DNA from: CAIOZA01 sp964464375 | GTDB taxonomy: Bacteria; Bacteroidota; Ignavibacteria; Kapaibacteriales; UBA2268 | NCBI GenBank assembly: GCA_964464375.1 | Contig: CAYXFU010000057.1 | Span: 1-18,923, forward strand | DNA length: 18,923 nucleotides | Reading direction: 5' to 3' | Part shown: in pieces, positions 6,537-15,461 of the stretch | How the letters are laid out: each line of letters opens with the position of its first letter | Numbering within the stretch: position 1 is the stretch's first letter | Notes under the pieces: generated by a model | Database searches by the model: none | Told to the model about the DNA's origin: nothing | The model's input: the letters and a program-made list of their open reading frames with translations, nothing else | Position numbers and translations under genes: made by a program

Positions 6537-8009
6537 ATGGCAAAATCAACAGGTTCTGATAAAAATTATAATTATAAGCCAAAAGCTAATACATCATCGA
6601 ATTACAGTGATAATGTTGGAGCCAGGATACCTCCACACTCCATCGATGCCGAGATATCAGTACTTGGTGCGATGATGTTGGACAAATCAGCTGTTTCCAA
6701 AGTCATGGAGATTATCGAACCAGATAGCTTCTACAATGACAATCATAAGGAAATCTTTAAGGCAATCCTTGATCTTTCGGATCGTGGTGTACCGGCTGAC
6801 TTAATATCTTTACAAGAAGAACTAACACGCAGGCAAAAGCTCGAGGAAGTGGGAGGTACTTTCTATCTTTTGGATATAAATAAGCAAACCCCAACATCGG
6901 CGAATATTGAGTTTCATGCAAGACTTATTCAGGAAAAATATATTAAGCGATCTTTAATTTCAACTGCTACAAATATTATCGAGAGATCTTACGATGACTC
7001 AACTGATGCTCTTGATGAAGTGGATATCGCAGAATCAGATATTTTCAAAATTGCAGAGAAGAGATTTTCAAGTTCATTTGTTGACATTAAAACTTTATCT
7101 CATCAGGCACTTGATGTGATAGCGAAACTGGTTGAACGAGACAAGACAGGGTTGACCGGAGTTCCAACAGGATACACCGACCTCGATAAATTCACAGGTG
7201 GTTTCCAGAATTCTGATTTGATAATTATTGCTGCCAGACCATCTATGGGAAAAACCGCTCTGGCTCTTTCAATCGCACGCAATGTTGCTGTTGAATTCAA
7301 ACTTCCTGTTGCATTTTTCTCAATAGAGATGAAGGATATTCAGTTAGTATTGAGATTATTCAGTGCTGAATCTCAGATTGATGCACACAAAATAAGAACC
7401 GGTTACATTACTCATGATGATATGACAAAGATGGTGCACAAGATAAACCGTTTGGCAGATTCTCCATTGTACATCGATGATAGTCCATCTTTAAGTATTG
7501 CTGACTTTAGGGCAAAATGCCGCAGATTGAAAACAGAGCATAATATTAAAATGGTAATCATTGATTATCTTCAGCTTATAAGTTCACCAAAAGCAGACAG
7601 TCGCGAACGTGAAATATCAATGATTTCAAGTTCATTAAAGCAGATTGCTAAAGAACTTGACATCCCAATCGTCGCTTTATCTCAGCTTAACCGATCTGTT
7701 GAGTCCCGTCCTGACAAAAAGCCAATGCTTTCAGACCTTAGAGAATCCGGTTCTATCGAACAGGATGCTGATGTTGTCCTATTTATTCATCGTCCGGAAT
7801 TCTATGGGATAAAAACTTATCCTGACACAAATACTCCTACAGAAAATACTGCAGAAGTTATCATAGGAAAGCAAAGAAACGGGCCAACTGATACTGTCAG
7901 GCTTGTTTATATGAAGCAATTCGCACGGTTCGAGAATGGTGATTTTGGACACATTGACGGACCACCTGATTCCCATTCATACCAAGATGAACCTGATGAT
8001 CCCTTTTAA
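6537..8009 (+). CDS. dnaB: Replicative DNA helicase DnaB
   Basis: 490 residues. Hexameric 5'-3' helicase that unwinds the replication fork. After a polar Lys/Asn/Ser-rich extension of about 30 residues, the N-terminal domain starts IPPHSIDAE and includes VLGAMMLD and YLLDINKQTP. The RecA-like ATPase has Walker A ARPSMGKT (residues 233-240, Lys239), Walker B IIDYLQL (Asp343), LSQLNRSVE, LRESGSIEQDAD, and the arginine-finger motif GKQRNGPT (444-451). The C-terminus is Pro/Asp-rich. No intein is present and the length is normal. The start at 6537 is preceded by TGGAAAG. A weak TTG and CATTTTTG pair upstream may be its promoter. The secreted TPR gene follows after 84 bp. Confidence 0.97.
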   Translation: MAKSTGSDKNYNYKPKANTSSNYSDNVGARIPPHSIDAEISVLGAMMLDKSAVSKVMEIIEPDSFYNDNHKEIFKAILDLSDRGVPADLISLQEELTRRQKLEEVGGTFYLLDINKQTPTSANIEFHARLIQEKYIKRSLISTATNIIERSYDDSTDALDEVDIAESDIFKIAEKRFSSSFVDIKTLSHQALDVIAKLVERDKTGLTGVPTGYTDLDKFTGGFQNSDLIIIAARPSMGKTALALSIARNVAVEFKLPVAFFSIEMKDIQLVLRLFSAESQIDAHKIRTGYITHDDMTKMVHKINRLADSPLYIDDSPSLSIADFRAKCRRLKTEHNIKMVIIDYLQLISSPKADSREREISMISSSLKQIAKELDIPIVALSQLNRSVESRPDKKPMLSDLRESGSIEQDADVVLFIHRPEFYGIKTYPDTNTPTENTAEVIIGKQRNGPTDTVRLVYMKQFARFENGDFGHIDGPPDSHSYQDEPDDPF

Positions 8010-8093
8010 GATTTTGTTAGAAAAAATATAACTATAAAACAGAACTATTGAATTAGCGTCAATCTGTGTTGGTAATTTTCGCGAATTCAAAAT

Positions 8094-9890
8094 ATGAACT
8101 ATAAATATATCTTACTCATAGCCTTTGTTGCTTTCTTGATATCGGATATAGCTTTATCACAGAAACAATCAGAAAAGATGAAGCTCGCTCAATCATTCGA
8201 AAAGGGTGGCGATCTGAAAAATGCCGAAAGGCTTTTCCGGGAATTATACGATGCTAATCCATCATCAGAAGAATACTTTAATGGTATTGTCAGATGCAAT
8301 AAGCAGATGAACCAGTTTCAGGAGATTATCCCACTAGTAGAAAAGCACATTAAAACCCACAGGACAACTGCATATCATTCATTACTGGGAGAACTTTACT
8401 GGCGAACTGGCAAACCAAGTGAAGCAAATGATGAATGGCAAAAAGCACTGGATATTGATCCGGTAAATGTGAAAGCTTACGAAGATGTAGCATTATCTCA
8501 GGCTAATCTTAGACTCTGGCCTAAAGCTATAGCAACTTATCAGTCAGGGAGAAAAAACACACATAATAACCAGATTTTTTCTAATGAACTAAGTCAGCTT
8601 TATTCCGTTACAGGTGATTTTAAGAATGGAATAACTGAGGTAATGAATATCTATGCTTTGACAAAGAACATCCAATACGTGCAGGGAAGAATTGCCGCAT
8701 TGAACCAATCCAAAGAGGCTGAAAATTATATTTTTATTATTCTTGATGAGAATGCTAAATCAGGTGAGATTGATCATTTAAGGCTCCTTGCATGGTATCT
8801 CACAACTATGGGTAAATTAGAAGAGGCATTACAAAAAACTAAAACAATAGATGCGGCAATCAAGTCAAGAGGAAATGAAGTTTATAGTTTCGCTGTAACG
8901 ATGCAAAGAGATGGGAAATATGAAGTTGCTATCAAAGCTTTTGAATATGTAATCGATATGGGCAAAGAAAGTCAATTTACTGTTAATGCACTTTATGGTC
9001 TTACGCGATCTCTTGAACTTTCTCAAATTGATAATAATATATTATCTCAGCAAGCCATGGAATCGATAATTTCACGTTATAGGAAGATAATTCAGGATTA
9101 TCCTAAATCTACATTGGCTGAAGATTCGAGAATGAGGATTGCAACTTTATATTACAATAAGCAGAGTTATGGAAGTGCATTGGAAGAATTGAACCAGATT
9201 TTATCTTCAAAGAATTATTCCAGAACTATTGCCACTGCGAATAACCTTACAGCAAGAATTTATCTCGAAACAGATGATCTGAACAAATCCTCAGATTATT
9301 ATATGCGTGTTATTAAATTGTACAAAAATTTGAGTGAAGAAGATTACTTGAATGCTCTTTATGGGCTTGCCGATATTGAATACTACAAAGGCAACATGGA
9401 CTCTGCTATTGCTCTGTTTACTGAAATAACTATCAAAACAAGCTCGGATAATGCCAACGATGCGCTTGATAGAATAAGTAATATTGAGCAATTCAAGAAA
9501 TACAACAAAGCATTTGATCTTTTCGTTAAAGCTGAGCTCAAGAATGAGCAGAGAAAATACCCTGAAGCTGTACAACTTTACATTGAGTCGGCTGATGCCG
9601 GGGCTAATACTGAATTAAGTGAGAAAGCTTTTATAATTGCTTCTGAACTTGAAGCTAAAATGAACCATACAGACAAAGCCAGGGAATTACTTTTGAAAAT
9701 ATTGGCACAGAATCCTGAAACATATAATGGGGATTACATATTATACAATTTGGGTCAGTTCTACAATATAGAAGGCAACAAAACAGAAGCATTGAATAAA
9801 TTCAATGAACTTTTGGCTAAATATCCAAGATCGATTTACCTTAATCAAGCTAGGGAATTAATCCGTCAAATCCGACCTAAAGTGAATTAA
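8094..9890 (+). CDS. Secreted tetratricopeptide repeat protein
   Basis: 598 residues. A signal peptide (about 1-22, hydrophobic YILLIAFVAFLI, ending ALSQ) sends it to the periplasm or the cell envelope. The rest is helical TPR sequence. Clear repeat-like units include AERLFRELYDANP, LYWRTGKPSEANDEWQKALDIDP, LWPKAIATYQSG, RIATLYYNKQSYGSALEELNQIL, YYKGNMDSAIALFTEI and NIEGNKTEALNKFNELLAKYP. TPR arrays are protein-protein scaffolds, and in this phylum secreted TPR proteins often serve envelope complexes. No enzymatic domain or lipobox is seen, so the partner is unknown. It follows dnaB by 84 bp and has no clear Shine-Dalgarno sequence. It converges with rsmE, leaving 10 bp and no obvious terminator. 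Confidence 0.85.
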   Translation: MNYKYILLIAFVAFLISDIALSQKQSEKMKLAQSFEKGGDLKNAERLFRELYDANPSSEEYFNGIVRCNKQMNQFQEIIPLVEKHIKTHRTTAYHSLLGELYWRTGKPSEANDEWQKALDIDPVNVKAYEDVALSQANLRLWPKAIATYQSGRKNTHNNQIFSNELSQLYSVTGDFKNGITEVMNIYALTKNIQYVQGRIAALNQSKEAENYIFIILDENAKSGEIDHLRLLAWYLTTMGKLEEALQKTKTIDAAIKSRGNEVYSFAVTMQRDGKYEVAIKAFEYVIDMGKESQFTVNALYGLTRSLELSQIDNNILSQQAMESIISRYRKIIQDYPKSTLAEDSRMRIATLYYNKQSYGSALEELNQILSSKNYSRTIATANNLTARIYLETDDLNKSSDYYMRVIKLYKNLSEEDYLNALYGLADIEYYKGNMDSAIALFTEITIKTSSDNANDALDRISNIEQFKKYNKAFDLFVKAELKNEQRKYPEAVQLYIESADAGANTELSEKAFIIASELEAKMNHTDKARELLLKILAQNPETYNGDYILYNLGQFYNIEGNKTEALNKFNELLAKYPRSIYLNQARELIRQIRPKVN

Positions 9891-9900
9891 GGAACATCCT

Positions 9901-10605
9901 TCATTCTGTTCCCAGTAAATGATTAATTAATGCTAGTCCCGTGGTTACTGCTGTTTCAGCTCTTAATCTTCTTGCTCCAAGAGTCCAGGTTGTAAGGTTT
10001 TTCCATGAAGACATTTCATTAATCTCCTCTTCAGAAAATCCACCTTCAGGACCGACAATCATAAGTACTGAATGGCACTTAGTCTCAAAAGCCGGTTTTG
10101 TACCTGATTCATCAAGCAAAATTACATTTGAAAAACCTTCTGCTATTTTTCTTAATGATTTCAGATTCACAGGTTCAAAAATTTCCGGGAGGTAGGAACG
10201 TTTGCATTGCTTCATAGCAGATATTGACTTGGACATGAGCCTGGCTGTGTTTGTTTTGCTCTTTTGAGTGTATCTTGATTGAAGTGGATAGACAGAATTT
10301 ATGCCAAGTTCTACCGCTTTCTCAACAGCAAATTCCATTCTATCTTTATTATCAAGAATTCCTACAGCAAGAAATGAAATATATTCATTCTCATTTGTTG
10401 TTGACGACTCTTCGATAATGTTAAATGAAGCAGAATTTTTATCGATAAACCTAAGTTCTGCGATAACGGAAAGTCCCATTCCATTGGTAATAATCATGCG
10501 TTCATTGATATTTATTCTCAGGGCTCTGATATGCTTAAATTCATCATCTATTACAACACAATCGGATGAGGAACTGTTAATTATCGGCACATAAATCGAT
10601 TCCAT
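9901..10605 (-). CDS. rsmE: 16S rRNA m3U1498 methyltransferase RsmE
   Basis: 234 residues, the usual length. RsmE is a SPOUT methyltransferase that uses S-adenosylmethionine to methylate N3 of U1498 in the decoding region of the 16S rRNA. The N-terminal PUA-like part has FKHIRALRINI. The SPOUT part shows RMEFAVEKAVELGI, the family string SAMKQCKRSYLPEI, then VGPEGGFSEEEI (GPEGGF at 185-190) and LGARRLRAETA (209-219), which form the cofactor knot. The gene stands alone on the minus strand. It is divergent from pgpH across 97 bp of AT-rich DNA and convergent with the TPR gene. An AAAGG lies just before the start. Confidence 0.96.
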   Translation of the reverse strand: MESIYVPIINSSSSDCVVIDDEFKHIRALRININERMIITNGMGLSVIAELRFIDKNSASFNIIEESSTTNENEYISFLAVGILDNKDRMEFAVEKAVELGINSVYPLQSRYTQKSKTNTARLMSKSISAMKQCKRSYLPEIFEPVNLKSLRKIAEGFSNVILLDESGTKPAFETKCHSVLMIVGPEGGFSEEEINEMSSWKNLTTWTLGARRLRAETAVTTGLALINHLLGTE

Positions 10606-10702
10606 TTTATACCTTTAAAAAATGAATACTTTAATTTTATCGAAAAAATATTTAGTTTGCAATATAATTAATTAATTTGTTATCCTTTATATCTTAAAAA
10701 TT

Positions 10703-12937
10703 ATGAGTGAACAAAGAGAAACACTGTACAACAAAGTTCGGGCAAAGGATATTTCTTTTGATAAAGACATATCCAAACCGGATTTTGTTAAATCCAAAAA
10801 GGTAAAAATCTTTATTTTTATCACCACACTTTTTCTTTGCTCAATTTTTTTTACGTTTCATTTATCGGATGAGACCAGCTCTACGCATTTATTTTCTGCC
10901 AAATCCGGTGATAAGTGGACTAAACAGACAATAACAGCACAATTTTCATTTCCAATTTATAAGGACAATAACAAATATCAACAGGAAGTGAATGATGCGA
11001 AGGACAACTCTTTTCTAGTATTTTTGCCCTACCCTGCGGCTTCGGACAATGCAATAAGATTTCTGGATACATTAGAAGTACTTGCTACTGTCTCTCAGGA
11101 GAGAGCAGACGCAATTATAACTGATATATTCACTCCTTCACTTGCCAAAAGAATAATCCAGAAAAAGCCGGAAGATCGAACGAAATTCTTTAGAACAATC
11201 AGCAAGGATCTTTACAGATTCTATAAATATATTTACAAGGAGTTTATTGTTGATACTACTTTGATTGCTATCAAGCAGGATGTCATCATAGTTAGTGTTT
11301 CACCAACTGAGGAACAGATTGTACCCAAAAGATTACTGGTGACATCGAAAGTATTCTTTTCTAAAGCGAGAAAAGAAATCCTAACCGATTTATCCGAAGA
11401 TCAGCGTATGGCTGCAGGAGAGATTATAGCTAAAAACTTCAAACCCAATATTAACTATTCGGCAAAACTGACAGATGAAGCAAGAATTTTTGAAGTTAAG
11501 TCAGTAGCAAGAACAAATGGGTTTGTCCGAGCAGGTGAAGTGATAATATCAAAAGGTGAAATTGTTGACGAAGAAACAACACAAAAAATTCAATCATATA
11601 ATTTATTCAAATTCAAGGGTGGTCAGAACACTTATAATTTTTGGCTAATTTTGGGAAATATTTTTCATGCGGCTGTTATATATTCTATATTAATCCTCTA
11701 TTTGTTCATAATCAGAAAGCGAATTTTTGAAGATAATGTTCAGATAATAATTTTAAGCGCATCAGTTGTAATTGTTTCATTACTTGCCTGGCTCTCAATT
11801 GAAGTTAAAAGCACATTGCCTATCGAATACTTTATTATCTTACCCGGAGTATCGATGCTGGTGGCTATTGCTTTTGATTCCAGAACAGCATTCTATCTGA
11901 CGGTTACAATGTCGTTAATGCTAGCAGGTATCCGTGGTAATGATTACGACACCGGCACTGCTATGATGTTTTCTGGAATTCTTGCATCATATTCAGTACG
12001 TGATATACAGAGCCGAACACAGATGTTTAAATCGATTTCTTACATTTTCATTGGCTTTTTGGCGTCAATAATTGCATTCAGTCTTGAGCGATCGCTAGAC
12101 TGGGATCTGACGATACAGAAATTATTAGTTGCTTTGCTTAATTCTGCAATATCACCATTGACTACTTTTGGTTTACTATTCCTTTTGGAGAGATTTACAA
12201 ATATTACTACTGATCTTAAACTAGAAGAGTATGATAAAGTTAATCATCCATTATTGGTTAAACTAAGCGAAATAGCTCCAGGATCATATCAGCATTCACT
12301 CTCTATGTCTGTTATGGCAGAAAAATGTGCAACTGCAATCAATGCCAGTCAGATATTAGCCAAAGTTGGTGCATTATACCATGATATCGGAAAAATCACT
12401 AAGCCAGAATATTTTGTTGAGAACCAGATTGAGATCGGCAACAAACATGACATGCTGACGCCAAAACGTTCCGCAGATGCTATAAAATCTCATATTGTTG
12501 AAGGAGTAAAACTTGCTAAAGAATACAAACTTCCTCAGCGAATAATTGATTTTATTCCGATGCATCACGGTACATTTTTAATTAAACATTTCTATGCTAA
12601 AGCTATTGAGGAGTTGGGAGAATCCGCAGTTCACGAAGAGGATTACAGGTATCCCGGACCAAAGCCCAACTCGAAAGAGACAGCAATTGTAATGATTTGC
12701 GATTCTGCTGAAGCTATTTCAAGGGTATCGGGAAAATCACGTGAAGACATAGAAAAAATGCTAAACACGACAATTCAGAGCAGATTTACTGATGGTCAAT
12801 TCGATGAATGTGATCTAACTTTGAATGATTTACATATTATCAAAGAAGCTTGTGTAAAGCATTTGTATGGTTCATCGCATCAGCGAATAGATTATAAAGA
12901 AATAAAAGAATCAGCACCGGTAGTGTCAAATGAATAA
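10703..12937 (+). CDS. pgpH: 7TM-HD family c-di-AMP phosphodiesterase (PgpH/YqfF type)
   Basis: 744 residues. A TM helix at about residues 33-53 (KIFIFITTLFLCSIFF) leads to an extracytoplasmic 7TMR-HDED domain at about 60-310, then a block of about seven TM helices at about 312-500, then a cytoplasmic HD phosphohydrolase. The HD metal residues are all present: His531 (YQHSLSM), His560-Asp561 (YHDIGK), His597, His621-His622 (MHHGT) and Asp667 (CDSAEA). In Listeria this family hydrolyses c-di-AMP to pApA; that activity is inferred here from the domain set. No diadenylate cyclase is in the window. The gene's last 8 bp overlap the xer start, so the two are probably coupled. In Firmicutes pgpH often sits next to ybeY; here ybeY is about 4.4 kb downstream. 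Confidence 0.92.
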   Translation: MSEQRETLYNKVRAKDISFDKDISKPDFVKSKKVKIFIFITTLFLCSIFFTFHLSDETSSTHLFSAKSGDKWTKQTITAQFSFPIYKDNNKYQQEVNDAKDNSFLVFLPYPAASDNAIRFLDTLEVLATVSQERADAIITDIFTPSLAKRIIQKKPEDRTKFFRTISKDLYRFYKYIYKEFIVDTTLIAIKQDVIIVSVSPTEEQIVPKRLLVTSKVFFSKARKEILTDLSEDQRMAAGEIIAKNFKPNINYSAKLTDEARIFEVKSVARTNGFVRAGEVIISKGEIVDEETTQKIQSYNLFKFKGGQNTYNFWLILGNIFHAAVIYSILILYLFIIRKRIFEDNVQIIILSASVVIVSLLAWLSIEVKSTLPIEYFIILPGVSMLVAIAFDSRTAFYLTVTMSLMLAGIRGNDYDTGTAMMFSGILASYSVRDIQSRTQMFKSISYIFIGFLASIIAFSLERSLDWDLTIQKLLVALLNSAISPLTTFGLLFLLERFTNITTDLKLEEYDKVNHPLLVKLSEIAPGSYQHSLSMSVMAEKCATAINASQILAKVGALYHDIGKITKPEYFVENQIEIGNKHDMLTPKRSADAIKSHIVEGVKLAKEYKLPQRIIDFIPMHHGTFLIKHFYAKAIEELGESAVHEEDYRYPGPKPNSKETAIVMICDSAEAISRVSGKSREDIEKMLNTTIQSRFTDGQFDECDLTLNDLHIIKEACVKHLYGSSHQRIDYKEIKESAPVVSNE

Positions 12938-13850
12938 AGCCAATGGCATAGCAAAGAAAATGTCATTTGAACTTAAATCCTTCATTCATTTTATAGCACT
13001 CGAGAAAGGTCTGTCAGAAAATACCTTGCAGTCCTATTCGCATGATTTGATGTCGTATGCTCAATTCCTGATTACAGAGGGCATTAATTCTTTCACAACA
13101 TCCTCAGTTGGACTTATATCCCGATTTCTGATGCTTTTACAGGAAATGGGTATATCAGCAAACAGCAGAAGCCGTTATCTGTCAGCAATAAGAGGGCTCC
13201 ACAAGTATTTACTCGCTAATGGAGACACAGAGATTGATCCCAGTGAATCAATCGAAATGCCAAAATCCGGCAGAAAGTTGCCGGATACTTTATCAGTAGG
13301 TGATATAAATAAAATTCTTGAAAACATCGACATTACTTCTCCAGCCGGAATTCGTGACAGAGCAATGATTGAGACTCTATACGCTTGTGGATTGCGGGTA
13401 AGTGAATTGATAAATATGAAAATAAGAGATATACTTTTTGATGCAGAGATTATAAGAGTTTTCGGGAAAGGTTCAAAGGAGCGAATAGTTCCTATCGGGA
13501 GATCAGCTCTTGAATTTATTAATATCTACAATGTTCAGGTACGGCATTTATTCCTAAAAACGGGTAAGTCCTCCGATTCATTATTTCTCAATCAGCGAGG
13601 TTCTAAACTCTCGAGGATGGGTGTCTGGAAAATAATTGCCAAGTATGTTACTTTTGCTGGGATTGAATCTGAAGTACATCCTCATACATTTCGTCATTCG
13701 TTCGCAACGCATTTACTTGAAGGTGGAGCAGATCTTCGTGCAGTCCAGGAAATGCTAGGGCATGCTGATATAGCAACAACACAGATTTATACTCATATTG
13801 ACAGAGATTTTCTTAAAGAAGTTCACAAAACATTCCATCCGAGAGGATAG
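12930..13850 (+). CDS. xerD: Tyrosine recombinase XerC/XerD
   Basis: 306 residues. Site-specific recombinase that resolves chromosome dimers at dif near the division septum, working with FtsK. The N-terminal SAM-like domain has IALEKGLSENTLQSYSHDL. The catalytic domain carries the full set: Arg156 (GLRVSEL), Lys180 (FGKGSKER), His252 and Arg255 (HTFRH), His278 (LGHADI) and nucleophile Tyr287 (QIYTHI). The first ATG overlaps the pgpH stop by 8 bp; a second in-frame ATG at 12960 (MSFELK) would give 296 residues and also fits the family, so the start is open. XerC and XerD cannot be told apart safely from one sequence; XerD is the likelier label because this lineage often relies on a XerD-like copy. 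It converges with the permease gene (12 bp). Confidence 0.9.
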   Translation: MNKANGIAKKMSFELKSFIHFIALEKGLSENTLQSYSHDLMSYAQFLITEGINSFTTSSVGLISRFLMLLQEMGISANSRSRYLSAIRGLHKYLLANGDTEIDPSESIEMPKSGRKLPDTLSVGDINKILENIDITSPAGIRDRAMIETLYACGLRVSELINMKIRDILFDAEIIRVFGKGSKERIVPIGRSALEFINIYNVQVRHLFLKTGKSSDSLFLNQRGSKLSRMGVWKIIAKYVTFAGIESEVHPHTFRHSFATHLLEGGADLRAVQEMLGHADIATTQIYTHIDRDFLKEVHKTFHPRG

Positions 13851-13862
13851 ATTGATATTTGA

Positions 13863-15239
13863 TTATTTCCGGAATCGCTTAGGAATGAGCTTCTCCCCTA
13901 GTTCAGATTTAAATATATTATAGCTTTCGTTATTTACTCTCAATAATATTAAAATCCCGACAAATCCAATGACTATATTACCAAGCCACATGCTCAAAAA
14001 AGGTGAAAGAATTCCCCTATCGGCAAGCTTTTCGCCCCCTATCAGAAAAATCCAGTAAATAAGATAGAATAGAAGTGAAATACCCGAACTAATGCCAAAA
14101 TTGCCACCCTTAGTAATTATGCCAAGTGGACAACCAACCAGGATGAAAAGGAAACATGCGAATGGAATTGCATATTTCTTGTATATTTCAACTTTGAATT
14201 GCTTGATTCTGATTTGGTAATCATTTATCTGATTGGCATCTGTAAAGATTGATGCTCTGAGAAATAACATTCTGCTTTGTGCTTCTTTAAGACCTTGTGT
14301 CCAGTTTACTCTTGAATTTTGTCCATTTTGTTTGATAGTGGCACCGTTCTTTTGTTTACCCATCAAATAATCAAAATGTTCTGATATAGTATTATTTGTT
14401 TTTTTATATAAAGTATCGACATTCTTCTGAATTTCATCAACTGATTTCTGCATCTCTCCTATACTTAATTCTCTATCGCCTCTTGAAATCATTCCCTCAT
14501 TGGATCTTTCGAATGCAAAACCACTTGCATTGATCCAAATCTGATAATTTTCGAAAGTAATTTTTCTAAAATCATTAGCAACATTGGGTATGATCTGGTG
14601 TATTTCACCATGCTTTAGGTTGACAATTAGCTTGGAATAATCTTCAGAAAAATCAATTGTTCCGGAATCAGCACTAGCTATATTCATCCTCTGTCCACGA
14701 GTATTATCATATATGGTTACCCCTTTGAGTAAACCAGACAATGAATCCAACGAACGTGACAGGATAGTAAATCCTTCAATATCAGTAGAAAACTGCCCTG
14801 CTTCAATGGAAAAAGTAGGTTTCTTTCGGGTAACATCATTCAAAAGTACTTTTGCTTTATGATTGGAATTAGGTAAAATTGTATCATTAAACCAGTAGAG
14901 AAAACCGGTAGCAAAAATCCCGGCAATTAGAACAGGCATCATCATTTTTACCAAACTAACGCCACCTGCTTTGATAATAGTGATTTCATGTGAAGCTGAA
15001 AGCGATCCAAATGCAAATATAGTTGCAAACAAAATCCCAATTGGTACAGCCAGAACGACCATCCATGAAAGATTATAGCCAATAAGCTGCATTATTACCC
15101 AATAGCTTAATCCTTTACCTAAGAACTTATTCAGATAATTTGTTAGGAATTGGAATAGAAATAAAAAAACAATAGTTGTAGAACCAAAGATAAATGGTGC
15201 TAGATGTGTTTTTAAGATATATCTGCTAATAATGCTCAT
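13863..15239 (-). CDS. LptF/LptG-family (YjgP/YjgQ) permease
   Basis: 458 residues. Inner-membrane component of the Lpt machine, which with LptB and LptC extracts lipopolysaccharide for transport to the outer membrane. Three TM helices lie at about residues 13-35, 55-80 and 98-118, including the conserved cytosolic coupling region FAFGSLSASHEI. A periplasmic beta-rich region follows (about 125-255, with AGQF and LKHGEIHQI), and three TM helices at about 353-437 close the protein. The family motif RELSIGEMQ is followed by an extra charged, helical stretch of about 90 residues (about 270-345), which makes it longer than the roughly 360 residues of E. coli LptF or LptG. LptF and LptG cannot be separated here. 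It is divergent from pyrF across 222 bp. Confidence 0.92.
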   Translation of the reverse strand: MSIISRYILKTHLAPFIFGSTTIVFLFLFQFLTNYLNKFLGKGLSYWVIMQLIGYNLSWMVVLAVPIGILFATIFAFGSLSASHEITIIKAGGVSLVKMMMPVLIAGIFATGFLYWFNDTILPNSNHKAKVLLNDVTRKKPTFSIEAGQFSTDIEGFTILSRSLDSLSGLLKGVTIYDNTRGQRMNIASADSGTIDFSEDYSKLIVNLKHGEIHQIIPNVANDFRKITFENYQIWINASGFAFERSNEGMISRGDRELSIGEMQKSVDEIQKNVDTLYKKTNNTISEHFDYLMGKQKNGATIKQNGQNSRVNWTQGLKEAQSRMLFLRASIFTDANQINDYQIRIKQFKVEIYKKYAIPFACFLFILVGCPLGIITKGGNFGISSGISLLFYLIYWIFLIGGEKLADRGILSPFLSMWLGNIVIGFVGILILLRVNNESYNIFKSELGEKLIPKRFRK

Positions 15240-15272
15240 TGAGAGATAATAATATTTAAAAATTTACAGCAA

Positions 15273-15280
15273 CAAAATTA
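15273..15280 (-). promoter_or_regulatory. Candidate -7 element of the LptF/G permease gene
   Basis: TAATTTTG on the minus strand fits TAnnTTTG and lies about 34 bp before the permease start codon. No TTG is found at the expected 19-21 bp spacing (the nearest is about 9 bp away), so support is weak. Confidence 0.25.
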
Positions 15281-15356
15281 CATAAATTTCAATTAATCGG
15301 AGATAAAAAGCTTCTGATTATCATTTTTTTATGCAACTGATTAGAAATTTTCTTAA

Positions 15357-15383
15357 ATTTTGCTAATATTTTTTTAGCAAAAT
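15357..15383. promoter_or_regulatory. 10-bp inverted repeat with 7-nt loop upstream of pyrF
   Basis: ATTTTGCTAA (15357-15366) and its exact complement TTAGCAAAAT (15374-15383) flank seven bases, followed on the plus strand by GAATTTTTTATC. It lies about 80 bp before the pyrF start in the divergent pyrF/permease interval. It could be an operator, a weak terminator or an attenuator-like hairpin; the stem has only two G-C pairs. Nothing else is recognisable between 15240 and 15461 apart from AT-rich sequence. Confidence 0.4.
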
Positions 15384-15461
15384 GAATTTTTTATCTTCAG
15401 AATATATTCGATGCTAAAAACGTTTGTTTAATCTCATTATTAAAGAAATGAAAATTAATTA

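Noticed and set aside
6537..8009. Intein in dnaB, as found in many replicative helicases
   Set aside because: Walker A, Walker B and the arginine-finger motif follow at normal spacing in 490 residues with no insertion.
9941..10594. Plus-strand ORFs opposite rsmE
   Set aside because: They are antisense to a clear SPOUT methyltransferase frame, with no start signals and no recognisable domain.
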